Source: CAVZCK01 sp963798805
GTDB taxonomy: Bacteria > Pseudomonadota > Alphaproteobacteria > Rhizobiales > Rhodomicrobiaceae
Length of the DNA: 64,000 nucleotides
Assembly: GCA_963798805.1 (NCBI GenBank)
Contig: CAWCVC010000008.1
Coordinates: forward strand, 62,001-126,000
Reading direction: 5' to 3'
Of the stretch, positions 8,535-16,589 are shown one piece after another. The position numbers and the translations under genes are program-made. The notes under the pieces are model-generated. The model saw nothing but the letters and a program-made list of their open reading frames with translations, searched no databases and had not been told where the DNA came from. Within the stretch, counting starts at the first letter, position 1; each line of letters begins with the position of its first letter.

Positions 8535-10176
8535 CGATTTCGATCGTCAGTTCGTGCGCGAACGGGTTGCGCAGTTCCGGAGCCAGATCGAGCGGCGCCT
8601 CTCTGGCGCGCTGAACGAAGAAGAGTTCCGGCCGCTCCGGTTGATGAACGGCCTCTACCTCCAGCTTCACGCTTATATGCTGCGCGTGGCGATCCCTTAC
8701 GGCACGCTCTCGGCCCGGCAGATGCGCCGCTTGGCCGATATCGCCGAGAAATATGATCGGGGATATGGCCATTTCACCACGCGCCAGAATATTCAGTTCA
8801 ACTGGCCGAAGCTCAGGGACGTGCCCGACATTCTCGATGAGCTGGCCGAGGTCGAGATGCATGCGATTCAGACCTCGGGCAACTGCATTCGCAATGTGAC
8901 GGCCGATCCATATGGCGGCGTCGCTGCCGATGAGATCACCGATCCTCGCCCGACCTGCGAACTGTTGCGCCAGTGGTCGAGCAATCATCCCGAATTTTCC
9001 TTCCTGCCCCGCAAGTTCAAGATCGCGGTGACAGGTGCGCGTGCGGACCGTGCGGTGATCAAATTCCACGATATCGGCCTGCGGATCCTCAGAAACGGCG
9101 AGGGCGCGCTTGGGTATGAGGTCTGGGCCGGCGGCGGTCTCGGCCGGACCCCGATGATCGGGATCAAGGTGCGCGATTTCGTGCCGGCGATCGATCTCCT
9201 GCGCTATGTCGAAGCGATTATGCGCGTTTACAACGCCGAAGGCCGCCGCGATAACAAGTTCAAGGCGCGGATCAAGATCCTCGTGCATGAAAAGGGCGGT
9301 GAGAACTTCCGCGAGGCTGTGGAAGAGGAGTTTTCGCGCATCCCGCTCGACGAGACTGTGCCGGTCGAAAAGGAGCTGGAGCGGATCGCGGCGTTTTTCA
9401 CTCCGCCGAGCTATGAAGCCTTGCCGGAGAAAAGCGAGGCGCTGGAGCACGCGGTCGGCTCCAATTCCGGCTTCGCACGCTGGGTCCGAACCAATATCCG
9501 CAGGCACAAGGCGCCGGGGTATGCGATTGCGATCGTGTCTTTAAAGCCGACGGGCGGGGTTCCCGGCGACGCCACGGCCGAGCAGATGCGCGCTCTGGTG
9601 GGTGCCGCCGAGAAGTACAGTCTCGGCGAATTGCGGGTATCGGCCGAACAGAACCTCGTCCTGCCCTATGTCAAAAAAACCGAGCTGTTCGACCTCTGGA
9701 AAGATCTTCTCCAGGCGGATCTTGGCTGGGCCAACGCGGAAATGATTTCAGATGTGGTTTCCTGCCCCGGCCTCGACTATTGCGGCTTGGCGACCGCGCG
9801 CTCGATTCCGATCGCTCAGGAGATCAGCGAGCGATTCGCCGATCCCTTGCTTCAGGAGAAGATCGGCCCGGTGCGCATAAAGATCTCCGGCTGCATCAAC
9901 GCCTGCGGGCATCATCACGTCGGTGACATTGGTGTCCTTGGCCTAGAAAAGACAGGCGCGGAAGCCTATCAGATTACCCTCGGCGGCGATCCGACCGAGA
10001 GCGCGGCGATCGGCGAACGCTCGGGACCGGGCTTTCCGGCCGAGGGAGTGGCCGATGCCATCGAGCGACTGATCCACTTCTATCTTGGCCGCCGCCAGGA
10101 TGGCGAGACATTCAAGCAGACGTATAAGCGTCTCGGCCACGACGTGATGAAGGACGCGCTTTATGCCACTCATTAG
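8521..10176 (+). CDS. cysI: Ferredoxin-type nitrite/sulfite reductase, assimilatory (CysI-like)
   Basis: 551 residues. The siroheme/[4Fe-4S] ligands are visible as CPGLDYC and CINACGHHH, the Cys-X5-Cys and Cys-X3-Cys pair of sulfite and nitrite reductases. N-terminal parts (GHFTTRQNIQFNW and TSGNCIRNVTADP) bind siroheme. The enzyme carries out six-electron reduction of sulfite to sulfide in cysteine synthesis; nitrite reduction cannot be excluded from sequence. It sits between DUF2849 and DUF934 genes, an order found with sulfite reduction in Rhizobiales. It overlaps both neighbours by 14 bp. Confidence 0.92.
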   Translation: MYRYDDFDRQFVRERVAQFRSQIERRLSGALNEEEFRPLRLMNGLYLQLHAYMLRVAIPYGTLSARQMRRLADIAEKYDRGYGHFTTRQNIQFNWPKLRDVPDILDELAEVEMHAIQTSGNCIRNVTADPYGGVAADEITDPRPTCELLRQWSSNHPEFSFLPRKFKIAVTGARADRAVIKFHDIGLRILRNGEGALGYEVWAGGGLGRTPMIGIKVRDFVPAIDLLRYVEAIMRVYNAEGRRDNKFKARIKILVHEKGGENFREAVEEEFSRIPLDETVPVEKELERIAAFFTPPSYEALPEKSEALEHAVGSNSGFARWVRTNIRRHKAPGYAIAIVSLKPTGGVPGDATAEQMRALVGAAEKYSLGELRVSAEQNLVLPYVKKTELFDLWKDLLQADLGWANAEMISDVVSCPGLDYCGLATARSIPIAQEISERFADPLLQEKIGPVRIKISGCINACGHHHVGDIGVLGLEKTGAEAYQITLGGDPTESAAIGERSGPGFPAEGVADAIERLIHFYLGRRQDGETFKQTYKRLGHDVMKDALYATH

Positions 10177-10666
10177 AGAGGGCCGGTTCGTTGCCGACGA
10201 TTGGCTGCGATCGGAGCCAGCCGAAATGGCGCGTGCAGACACAAAGCTCATTGTCTCGCTCGACCGGCTGAACGCTGAAGGGGATGGGCTGCTGAAGCAA
10301 GGCCATGCGCTCGGCGTCGAAATATCGAACGACACAGATTCAGATGCGCTAAAGCCCTGGTTCGCCCGTGTCGCGCTGATTTCGGTGCTGTTCCCAAAAT
10401 CGGCCGATGGGCGGGGCTTTTCGATTGCTACGAAGCTCCGGCGTCTTGGCTTCGGCGGCGAGTTGCGCGCCACGGGCCATCTGATTGCCGACCAATATGC
10501 TCTTGCACGAGGTTGTGGCTTCGATACCGTCGAGATTTCCGACGCACAGGCGGTCCGTCAGCCTGAAGCGCATTGGGTCGAAGCCGAGCACGCTATGAGT
10601 TTTGCCTATCAGCGCGGCTACGGCCGAATGCGGAGCATTCTCAACGCTCGCTGGGCGGCAATCTGA
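10163..10666 (+). CDS. DUF934 protein, sulfite-reduction accessory
   Basis: 167 residues with the DUF934 pattern FPKSADGRGFSIATKLRRLGFGGELRATGHLI (given here in full family context; key residues F-P-x-F/S-x-D-G-R-x-F/Y-S and L-R-A-x-G). The family accompanies assimilatory sulfite/nitrite reductase genes in proteobacteria and is needed for sulfite reduction in some, but its chemistry is unsettled. The start overlaps the reductase stop by 14 bp, so it is probably translated with it. No cysH or siroheme-synthase gene follows in this window. Confidence 0.85.
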   Translation: MPLIREGRFVADDWLRSEPAEMARADTKLIVSLDRLNAEGDGLLKQGHALGVEISNDTDSDALKPWFARVALISVLFPKSADGRGFSIATKLRRLGFGGELRATGHLIADQYALARGCGFDTVEISDAQAVRQPEAHWVEAEHAMSFAYQRGYGRMRSILNARWAAI

Positions 10667-10675
10667 CCGCGAGGT

Positions 10676-11455
10676 TCATTTAAGCCGTCCCGTTGCCCAA
10701 TAAGCAACATAGCCGATCCATTCCTTCGTGGTGAGGTCGATGCGTTTCCAGCCTGCGGACGCGCCCGGGGGAAATCGGAGCAAATCCGCCCATCCGCGGG
10801 TGCGGAAATCCACGGGCCAGGGAATAACGTCGAATTCCGCCGCGCGAAAACAACCTATGGCACGCGGCATATGAAAGGCGGAGGTAATCAGCAGCCACCG
10901 CTCGCCCGGCTTTGGCTTGATCAGCTCCTTTGTGAAGACGGCATTTTGCCAGGTATTGCGTGACTGTGTTTCGACCGTGATCCGGTCTGGATCGATGCCA
11001 ATTTGGGTGAAAAAGCGTTTGGCAACGCTTGCCTCGTCGGTGCTGCGATAGAGCAAAGCACCGTCGCCGCCCGAGAGGACGATGCGCGACGCCGGAAAGC
11101 GGCGTGCAATCACGGCCGTTTCGGTCAGACGTTCTGCTGCCTCATTGAGCGCGATCTCATCTCGTGCGGCGGACACCAAAGTATCCACCATCCCGCCGAG
11201 GACGATGATCCCATCGATCCGATCGAGCTTTGCGAGTGACGGCGGCGTATATTGCTGTTCCAGGCCGAGCAGGATGGCATTGGAGAGAGGCGTGAGCGCG
11301 CCAATCGCGTAAATCCCGGCCGCTCCGAGCATGAGCTGAATTGCCGCGCGGCTCCGATGCCTCCAGAGGAGAAGAACGCCGAGAGCGAATAGGATGATGA
11401 GGAATGTTGACGGCTGCAAGAAATACCAGATCACCTTTGACGCAAAAAAGAACAT
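10676..11455 (-). CDS. YdcF/SanA/ElyC family membrane protein
   Basis: 259 residues with two N-terminal membrane helices (about 6–26 and 35–57) followed by a DUF218 domain: GIIVLGGMVDT, RFPASRIVLSGGDGALL, and the conserved TQSRNTWQNAVFT and LLITSAFHMPRA motifs. Members act at the envelope. E. coli ElyC affects peptidoglycan assembly at low temperature and SanA vancomycin resistance, but the reaction is unknown. It is convergent with the DUF934 gene and divergent from the Hsp20 gene. Confidence 0.88.
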   Translation of the reverse strand: MFFFASKVIWYFLQPSTFLIILFALGVLLLWRHRSRAAIQLMLGAAGIYAIGALTPLSNAILLGLEQQYTPPSLAKLDRIDGIIVLGGMVDTLVSAARDEIALNEAAERLTETAVIARRFPASRIVLSGGDGALLYRSTDEASVAKRFFTQIGIDPDRITVETQSRNTWQNAVFTKELIKPKPGERWLLITSAFHMPRAIGCFRAAEFDVIPWPVDFRTRGWADLLRFPPGASAGWKRIDLTTKEWIGYVAYWATGRLK

Positions 11456-11661
11456 TGAAAATCATCTCCTTGCGCGCTGGTCCGGCGTCGGAACAAGCGC
11501 GTTACTGACTGATTCGGATGGTCGCCAGCTTGCGTTCTTGAATAGGTTGCCGTTCACCATATATACTGGCGGGTAGTTTTGGAGTGCCCGAGGGGCTCCG
11601 TCGCGCGTCCTTGAAAGCCGCGCAACCCGACATGGGAAAGTCGCTTTGCAAGGGCTTTTGG

Positions 11662-12084
11662 ATGTCGCGTATTGGTAACAATCCTTTGCTCCTGGGCTTC
11701 GAGGAGATAGAGCGCATGCTTGATCGCATCGCCAAAGCCTCAGGAGACGGATATCCCCCTTATAATATTGAACGTATTCCCCCGTCGGACGGGTTGAGCG
11801 AGCGAATAAGGATCGTGCTCGCAGTAGCTGGTTTCACCCGGGAGCAGCTTGAAGTTCTCGTTGAGGATAATCAGCTTACAATAAGAGGAAAGCAGGAGAG
11901 CGATACGTCACGCAATTATCTGCATCGCGGAATCGCCGCTCGGCAGTTTCAGCGGAGCTATGTCCTTGCTGACGGGTTGACGGTATTATCGGCTGAATTG
12001 GACAAAGGGCTGCTTTCGGTTGACCTGATGCGGCCAGAGCCAAGCCGGCGTGTCAAAAAAATTGCAATCAAGGGCTGCGCATAA
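11662..12084 (+). CDS. Hsp20 small heat shock protein
   Basis: 140 residues. The alpha-crystallin domain runs from about residue 35 to 125, with RIVLAVAGFTREQLEVLVEDN and the LTIRGKQE strand, and a closing RRVKKIAIK. It is an ATP-independent holdase that keeps unfolding proteins soluble, related to IbpA. The open frame extends to 11584, but the ATG at 11662 (MSRIGNNP) matches the family start and follows AAGGG. A DUF1150 gene lies 63 bp downstream, a pairing typical of alphaproteobacteria. I looked for a ROSE thermometer in the leader and could not support one. Confidence 0.9.
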   Translation: MSRIGNNPLLLGFEEIERMLDRIAKASGDGYPPYNIERIPPSDGLSERIRIVLAVAGFTREQLEVLVEDNQLTIRGKQESDTSRNYLHRGIAARQFQRSYVLADGLTVLSAELDKGLLSVDLMRPEPSRRVKKIAIKGCA

Positions 12085-12147
12085 TGCTTCTGCAAATGCG
12101 TACATCTGAGACTGCGGGCCGTCACGCCAAACTGAGGAGAACCGATC

Positions 12148-12414
12148 ATGACTTATGAAGAAACTACATCTGCTCCTCTAGCGATGTCCGAGATTGAGTT
12201 TGCGGCGCTTGGCGATGGCGAAATTGCCTACATCAAGACGCTCAGCCCCGAGCAGGCGCGCGATATCTATCCGCAGCTCAAGGGTCTGCCGGAGGGAATC
12301 ACGATTTTTGCGGTTCACGCCGCCGACGGGACGCCGCTCGCCTTGACCGACACGCATTTTGCCGCCGTCGAGAACGCCAGGGAGCATGATCTCGAACCGG
12401 TGAGCGTGCACTGA
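12148..12414 (+). CDS. DUF1150 family small protein
   Basis: 88 residues, acidic. It has the DUF1150 pattern: FAALGDGEIAYIKTL, then a short linker, then ITIFAVHAADGTPLALTD. The family is confined largely to alphaproteobacteria and usually lies next to a small heat shock protein gene, as here; its function is unknown. A GAGGA sequence sits eight bases before the ATG. A terminator at 12428–12455 ends this transcript. Confidence 0.87.
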   Translation: MTYEETTSAPLAMSEIEFAALGDGEIAYIKTLSPEQARDIYPQLKGLPEGITIFAVHAADGTPLALTDTHFAAVENAREHDLEPVSVH

Positions 12415-12427
12415 TCGGGTTCTAACA

Positions 12428-12455
12428 GCGGGTGCCTCAGGCGCCCGTTTTCTTA
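12428..12455 (+). terminator. Rho-independent terminator after hsp20–DUF1150
   Basis: CGGGTGCC and GGCGCCCG form an 8-bp stem (one G·U pair) with a three-base loop, followed by TTTTCTT. It lies 14 bp after the DUF1150 stop and before the convergent ptsN stop. Confidence 0.8.
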
Positions 12456-12468
12456 GATAGGAAACAAT

Positions 12469-12933
12469 TTACGCCGCATGCGAGGCCGCAGGTTCCGTCA
12501 GAACCGCATAGAGAGCCTCTTTTTCGCGAGAGGAGCGCAATTTCTCGACCGCAGTCGGCTCCCTCATCAGCCGGGAAATCCGAGCCAGGGCTTTCAGGTG
12601 ATCGGCGCCGGCATTTTCCGGGGCCAACAGCAGAAAGACAAGGTCGACGGGCTCCTCGTCGATGGCGTCGAAGTCAATCGGCTCGTCCAGCCGCGCAAAC
12701 AGCCCGACAATGTGCTTGAGTGAATTGATCTTGCCGTGAGGTATGGCAATACCGTTGCCGACGCCGGTCGACCCGAGCCGTTCCCGCTGCAAGAGCGTAT
12801 TGAAGATCTCGTGCTCATCGACGCCCGTCAGCTTCGCCGCCCGGATCGAGAGCTCCTGAAGTGCCTGTTTCTTGTTGGCTGCCTTCAGGGAGGGAATCAC
12901 GCCATAAGGTGTGATGAGATCGCTCAGATCCAT
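12469..12933 (-). CDS. ptsN: Nitrogen-PTS EIIA component
   Basis: 154 residues. The phosphorylated histidine is in GIAIPHGKI, and the fold matches EIIA of the mannitol/fructose family (LGSTGVGNG, DLVFLLLAPENAG). EIIA-Ntr receives phosphate from PtsO/PtsP and regulates potassium transport, nitrogen and stress responses by protein contacts rather than sugar uptake. MDLSDLI is the usual N-terminus, so the ATG at 12933 was chosen over 12963. It follows hpf by 45 bp, the conserved hpf–ptsN order. The rpoN gene that often precedes them is absent here. Confidence 0.93.
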   Translation of the reverse strand: MDLSDLITPYGVIPSLKAANKKQALQELSIRAAKLTGVDEHEIFNTLLQRERLGSTGVGNGIAIPHGKINSLKHIVGLFARLDEPIDFDAIDEEPVDLVFLLLAPENAGADHLKALARISRLMREPTAVEKLRSSREKEALYAVLTEPAASHAA

Positions 12934-12978
12934 GATCTTTCCATACGCTCCCGTAACCGGCAATCGCCGGTTTCTGCC

Positions 12979-13575
12979 TCAGCTCGAATGGTTTGAATGG
13001 CCCGACGCACCGCCGGGGTCGATCCACCCAATATGGCCATCGTCACGACGGTAAACAACGTTGAGGCGACCATGGCTCGCATTCTTGAAAATGAGGAACG
13101 CCTTGTCTGCAAGATCCATCGCCATAACGGCGTCTCCGACGGACAATTCGTGAATTGTGACTTGCGTTTCGGCGACGATCGCCGGCGCGAGTTCTATCTC
13201 CTCAGTCTCGTCCTCGGTTTGGCGTATTACATAGTCGACCGCATTCGGCGATACACTTTCAGCCTTCGCCGTCGAATCGACATGATGATTCTTCAACCGA
13301 CGCTTATAGCGGCGCAATCGCTTCTCAAGGCGGTCCATCGCCTCGTCGACGCTCGGATGCGCTTCATCGGCAGCGCCGCTTGATTGAAGCGAGAGCCCGG
13401 ACACGAGATGAACCGTACAAGTCGTGAGAAACTGCCCGTGTTCCTTCTCGATAAAGACGTTCGCCGACAAGCCTTTGCTGCCGTATTTTTCAACTGCTCT
13501 TTCCAGCTTTTCCAAGATGTAGCCACGAAGAGCCGATCCCAGATCAATATTTTTTCCGGTGACTTGAATGGCCAT
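12979..13575 (-). CDS. hpf: Ribosome hibernation promoting factor, long form
   Basis: 198 residues. The N-terminal S30AE domain (about 1–105; IQVTGKNIDLGSALRGYI and RRLKNHH) binds the ribosome decoding site. The C-terminal extension (about 140–195; VTIHELSVGDAVMAMDL, KAFLIFKNASHGRLNVVYRR, DGHIGWIDP) drives 100S ribosome dimer formation. Long HPF is typical of alphaproteobacteria. It inactivates 70S ribosomes during stationary phase. Transcribed with ptsN. Confidence 0.94.
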   Translation of the reverse strand: MAIQVTGKNIDLGSALRGYILEKLERAVEKYGSKGLSANVFIEKEHGQFLTTCTVHLVSGLSLQSSGAADEAHPSVDEAMDRLEKRLRRYKRRLKNHHVDSTAKAESVSPNAVDYVIRQTEDETEEIELAPAIVAETQVTIHELSVGDAVMAMDLADKAFLIFKNASHGRLNVVYRRDDGHIGWIDPGGASGHSNHSS

Positions 13576-13922
13576 GCTTTTGTGTCATTGCGTTATTCTG
13601 CGGCCGCCCGCTCGTGCCGCGAGTACGCTGTCTATATTTGGCCGAAGCTTGAGGCCAGCTCGTCCCTCGCCACCCTCTTTACCCCGGCGGACCGTATGCC
13701 AGAGCTCTCTCCATGTCAAACAGGACCATCATTGTGGAACGAGTTTGACGATATGAAAAGATCGAAAGCGCTCCAGATGTGCTGGGCCGAATCTCAGCGC
13801 GCGGCTAGCGGCGATAACCGTCAGCTGTGGAATGTGAATGCATCAGCTGTAGGCTCGCGCGAACTCCCGGGCTGGTTTGGTGTTTCCTGCTCTGCGATCT
13901 CACTACAATAACGGAGCGGGAA
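13576..13922. other. Gene-free stretch upstream of hpf
   Basis: About 350 bp between divergent hpf and the iron permease family gene. I see no convincing coding frame, RNA gene or promoter match. rpoN, which often sits directly upstream of hpf in proteobacteria, is not here. Confidence 0.5.
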
Positions 13923-14330
13923 GTGGAGCGACGGTTCGCCGATTTTGCCAAAGCCACAGCGCGCGCGGCTGGTCGGCCGCTCGCCTTCCTGATCTGCCTT
14001 GGGGCCGTCGTAATCTGGGTGATTTTGGGCCCGTTTTTCAATTATTCCGAGGGATGGCAGCTCGTGATCAACACGGGGACGACGATCGTCACCTTCCTGA
14101 TGGTCTTTTTGATTCAAAATACGCAGAATCGGGACGGAACAGCCCTGCAGACTAAGCTCGACGAGCTCATCAAGACCTCTGCGGCAAGCGATGAGTTCAT
14201 GGGCATTGAGCAGCTCACCGATAAGGAGCTCGAGCTTCTTCACGCAAGCCTGGAATCGTCCGTGCGCAGGACCGAGCTGATGCTGGAACGCACGCGGCGG
14301 GCGCGCGACGCGCGTTCGCGAGACAGGTGA
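13923..14330 (+). CDS. Low-affinity iron permease family membrane protein
   Basis: About 135 residues. Two membrane helices flank a short loop containing GPFFNYSEGWQLVINTGTT (key residues F-N-x-S/Y-x-x-W-Q-L-x-I-N-T) and are followed by TIVTFLMVFLIQNTQNRD, the signature of the Iron_permease (PF04120) family. The tail is helical and charged (KLDELI...EFMGIEQLTDKELE). A transport role has been proposed for yeast Fet4 relatives, but bacterial function is not established. The GTG at 13923 has GGAG seven bases upstream and the protein starts near the family consensus, so it is preferred over 13827. Confidence 0.8.
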   Translation: MERRFADFAKATARAAGRPLAFLICLGAVVIWVILGPFFNYSEGWQLVINTGTTIVTFLMVFLIQNTQNRDGTALQTKLDELIKTSAASDEFMGIEQLTDKELELLHASLESSVRRTELMLERTRRARDARSRDR

Positions 14331-14334
14331 GTGC

Positions 14335-14375
14335 GGGACGGCTCGCAGCGTAGCCAGCGCTCACGCCGCCGTCCC
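14335..14375. terminator. Hairpin between convergent genes
   Basis: GGGACGGC and GCCGTCCC are perfect 8-bp arms about 25 bases apart, just after the iron permease family stop and before the convergent TIM-barrel gene stop. There is no clear U-run on either strand, so termination is only probable. Confidence 0.4.
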
Positions 14376-14399
14376 CCTTGAAGAGGCAACCGGGCGCGG

Positions 14400-15317
14400 T
14401 TATGCGTGCGCCCAGGCCTCGCGAATCACGCGCTTGGTATTGGCGATCACGAGTTCCGAGGTTTCCTCTGCCAGCAGCGGCCGCACCTCGGCGCTGACGA
14501 TCGGCGGGTTGTCCGTCTTCAGAAGCCCGTGCTTCAAGAGGATCTTGAAGTAGTTGCAGACGTCCTTGGTGTCGAGCGATCCGCCGGGAACGCCGAAGCG
14601 CGGCTGCAGATCGCCGTACAGGAAGTGCTTCTTGTCTTCGACCACGCAGTTGCCGATGTGGAAATGCAGGAAGAAGTCCTTGATCAGCGGAATGGCTTCC
14701 TCGGGCTTCTCCTTCAGCAGCGGAAAATGCGACAGATCGGAAAGCAGGCCGAAATTGCTGAACTCCGCGGCGACCGGCCGCGCCACCTCCGCCGCATCGG
14801 CGAAATGTCCGATCAGAAATTCCTTTTCAATATCGCGGTCGAAGATCTTCAAGGTGACGACCATGTCACCTTGCTGCTTGGTATAGCTGCAGATCTCATA
14901 CATGAAATCGACGAAATATTTCTTCGCCTCGCTGCGCTTCTCGTCGCCCGGGTCCTTGCCGGAGCTGATACGGAAGAAGGAGGCGCCGAATTCATACGCC
15001 TCGTCGGCGCATTTCTTGATGATGTGGAGAACCCGCTTGCGCTCGGCCGGATCGAAAGCATGCGGATTGAGCTTCATCGGGAAGGCGGTCGGCTGAGTTG
15101 CGTAGGCTACGGTGAGATGCGACACCGCCAGCATTTTCCGCGCAATATCCCGCTCGCGCGTATCCTTGCAGGGGCCGATTTCGACAGCCGTCCAGAAGTC
15201 GTCCTCGCAGATCGTCCGCAGCGTTTCGACGTAGCGCGCATGAGACTGCATAAGTTCGGGAAAGGCTTTGAAATGCACCAGACCGGGCTTCATGTAACCG
15301 TACATAGAGTCCTGCAT
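14400..15317 (-). CDS. Xylose isomerase-like TIM-barrel protein
   Basis: 305 residues. The pattern of a sugar phosphate isomerase/epimerase (AP endonuclease 2 family) TIM barrel is visible: WTAVEIGPCKD near the start, GASFFRISSGKD in the middle, GLLSDLSHFPLL and FLHFHIGNCVV toward the C-terminus, with histidines and acidic residues positioned as metal ligands. The substrate is not recognisable. The ATG at 15317 follows GAGGAG at good spacing; the upstream GTG at 15347 is less likely. It is divergent from the SsuABC-type transporter and may share its catabolic function. Confidence 0.75.
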   Translation of the reverse strand: MQDSMYGYMKPGLVHFKAFPELMQSHARYVETLRTICEDDFWTAVEIGPCKDTRERDIARKMLAVSHLTVAYATQPTAFPMKLNPHAFDPAERKRVLHIIKKCADEAYEFGASFFRISSGKDPGDEKRSEAKKYFVDFMYEICSYTKQQGDMVVTLKIFDRDIEKEFLIGHFADAAEVARPVAAEFSNFGLLSDLSHFPLLKEKPEEAIPLIKDFFLHFHIGNCVVEDKKHFLYGDLQPRFGVPGGSLDTKDVCNYFKILLKHGLLKTDNPPIVSAEVRPLLAEETSELVIANTKRVIREAWAHA

Positions 15318-15600
15318 CGACACCACTCCTCGAACTATGATGCTCACATTCCTATACGAGCATTTAAGCTTAATTGGGCGCGGATGTCATCGGCTTGCCG
15401 GCGGCTCACCGATAGCTGAGCCTTTTTGCCGCGATGTTGTCTGTGCTGGCCCTTACCGTCGAGAACGCCTGCGCGTAAACGACCCTCAAGCTTACGCATT
15501 TGCACGAATGAAGGGGTTTGTCCGCGCTGGTCTTTGACATATCTTGTTCCAGAACGGCCGTGAGGGTCGATTAAGAATTAAATCAAGGTGGAGGCGCGCC

Positions 15601-15705
15601 ATGGCATTGAAGCGACAATCCGGGGACGTTTGCGGCCACCACTTTTGTCGCGTGGACGTCATGCCGTATCCCCGCCTCCCCGTCGCGGCGACGCAGCGCT
15701 TCTAG
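15601..15705 (+). CDS. Candidate 34-residue leader peptide upstream of the ABC transporter
   Basis: An ATG at 15601 lies six bases after a near-ideal AAGGTGGAGG ribosome binding site. The frame reads MALKRQSGDVCGHHFCRVDV, then continues to residue 34 and stops at 15703–15705, 14 bp before the most likely ATPase start. It contains two cysteines flanking His-His-Phe and a proline-rich tail. The ATPase start itself has no good ribosome binding site, so translation may be coupled to this ORF. It resembles a regulatory leader of a sulfur-related transporter, but no database check is possible here. It overlaps an alternative upstream extension of the ATPase frame. Confidence 0.45.
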   Translation: MALKRQSGDVCGHHFCRVDVMPYPRLPVAATQRF

Positions 15706-15719
15706 CGAAAGCATTCCCG

Positions 15720-16589
15720 ATGGCTCAATTTGCTGTGGCTGCAAAGGGCAATTCGGCTGGCGTTGAACAGCCTGACGAGAAGCTTGCGGCCGTACGGCTG
15801 GAAGGGGTCGTGGTCGAGTTCAAGATCCCGGGAGGCGGCATTTTCCGCGCCGTCGATGCGACCAATCTCGTCGCGGGCGAAGAAGAATTCGTCGCCATTG
15901 TCGGGCCGACCGGCTGCGGGAAGTCGACCTTGCTCAACGTCGCCGCGGGACTTCTCAGGCCGTCGAGCGGCAGCGCCCGGATTTTCGGCGAAACACTCGC
16001 CGGTATCAACAAATCCGCTGGTTATCTCTTTCAGCAGGATGCGCTGATGCCGTGGAAAACGGCGGTCGACAATGTCGCGATCGGCCTGGAGATCGCCGGC
16101 GTCAAAGCTCGCGAGGCGCATGAGCGGGCGCGGGCCTGGCTCAGCCGCGTCGGGCTAACCGCCTTTGGGGACCGTTATCCGCATATGCTGTCCGGCGGGC
16201 AGCGCAAGCGCGTGGCGCTTGCTCAGGTGCTGATCCGCGATCCCAAAATCCTGCTGATGGACGAGCCCTTCGGACCGCTCGATGCCCAGACCCGGCTGAT
16301 CATGGGAGGCCTGCTTCTGCGTCTATGGTCCGAGGACCGCAAGGCCGTGATGTTCGTCACCCATGACCTGGAAGAGGCGATCGCCCTTGCCGACCGCGTG
16401 GTCATCATGTCGGTGGGGCCGGCCGCGCGGATCATCGGTGACTACGAGATCCCGGTTCAGCGCCCCAGAGATTTCGCCGAGATCAAGCTCGATCCGCAGT
16501 TCCAGGAGGCGCACCGCGAGATATGGCATCTCCTGAAGAAAGAGGTCCTGAAAGGCTACGCGGATTTCGCCGGAGGGGTGGAGGCATGA
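15720..16589 (+). CDS. ABC transporter ATPase, nitrate/sulfonate/taurine type
   Basis: 289 residues. Walker A GPTGCGKST, signature LSGGQRKRVALAQ, Walker B ILLMDEPFGPLD and the switch histidine in FVTHDLEEA are all present. It resembles SsuB, TauB and NrtD ATPases that energise uptake of sulfonates, nitrate, or similar small organic compounds. The ATG at 15720 (MAQFAV) was chosen; an in-frame GTG at 15588 would add 44 poorly conserved residues. The stop overlaps the permease start as ATGA. Confidence 0.92.
   Translation: MAQFAVAAKGNSAGVEQPDEKLAAVRLEGVVVEFKIPGGGIFRAVDATNLVAGEEEFVAIVGPTGCGKSTLLNVAAGLLRPSSGSARIFGETLAGINKSAGYLFQQDALMPWKTAVDNVAIGLEIAGVKAREAHERARAWLSRVGLTAFGDRYPHMLSGGQRKRVALAQVLIRDPKILLMDEPFGPLDAQTRLIMGGLLLRLWSEDRKAVMFVTHDLEEAIALADRVVIMSVGPAARIIGDYEIPVQRPRDFAEIKLDPQFQEAHREIWHLLKKEVLKGYADFAGGVEA

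Noticed and set aside
8197..9507. A 436-codon frame antisense to sulfite reductase
   Set aside because: The plus strand encodes siroheme and iron-sulfur motifs; the antisense frame has none.
11584..11662. ROSE-type RNA thermometer ahead of hsp20
   Set aside because: No clear anti-Shine–Dalgarno UUGCU pairing with the start region could be drawn.
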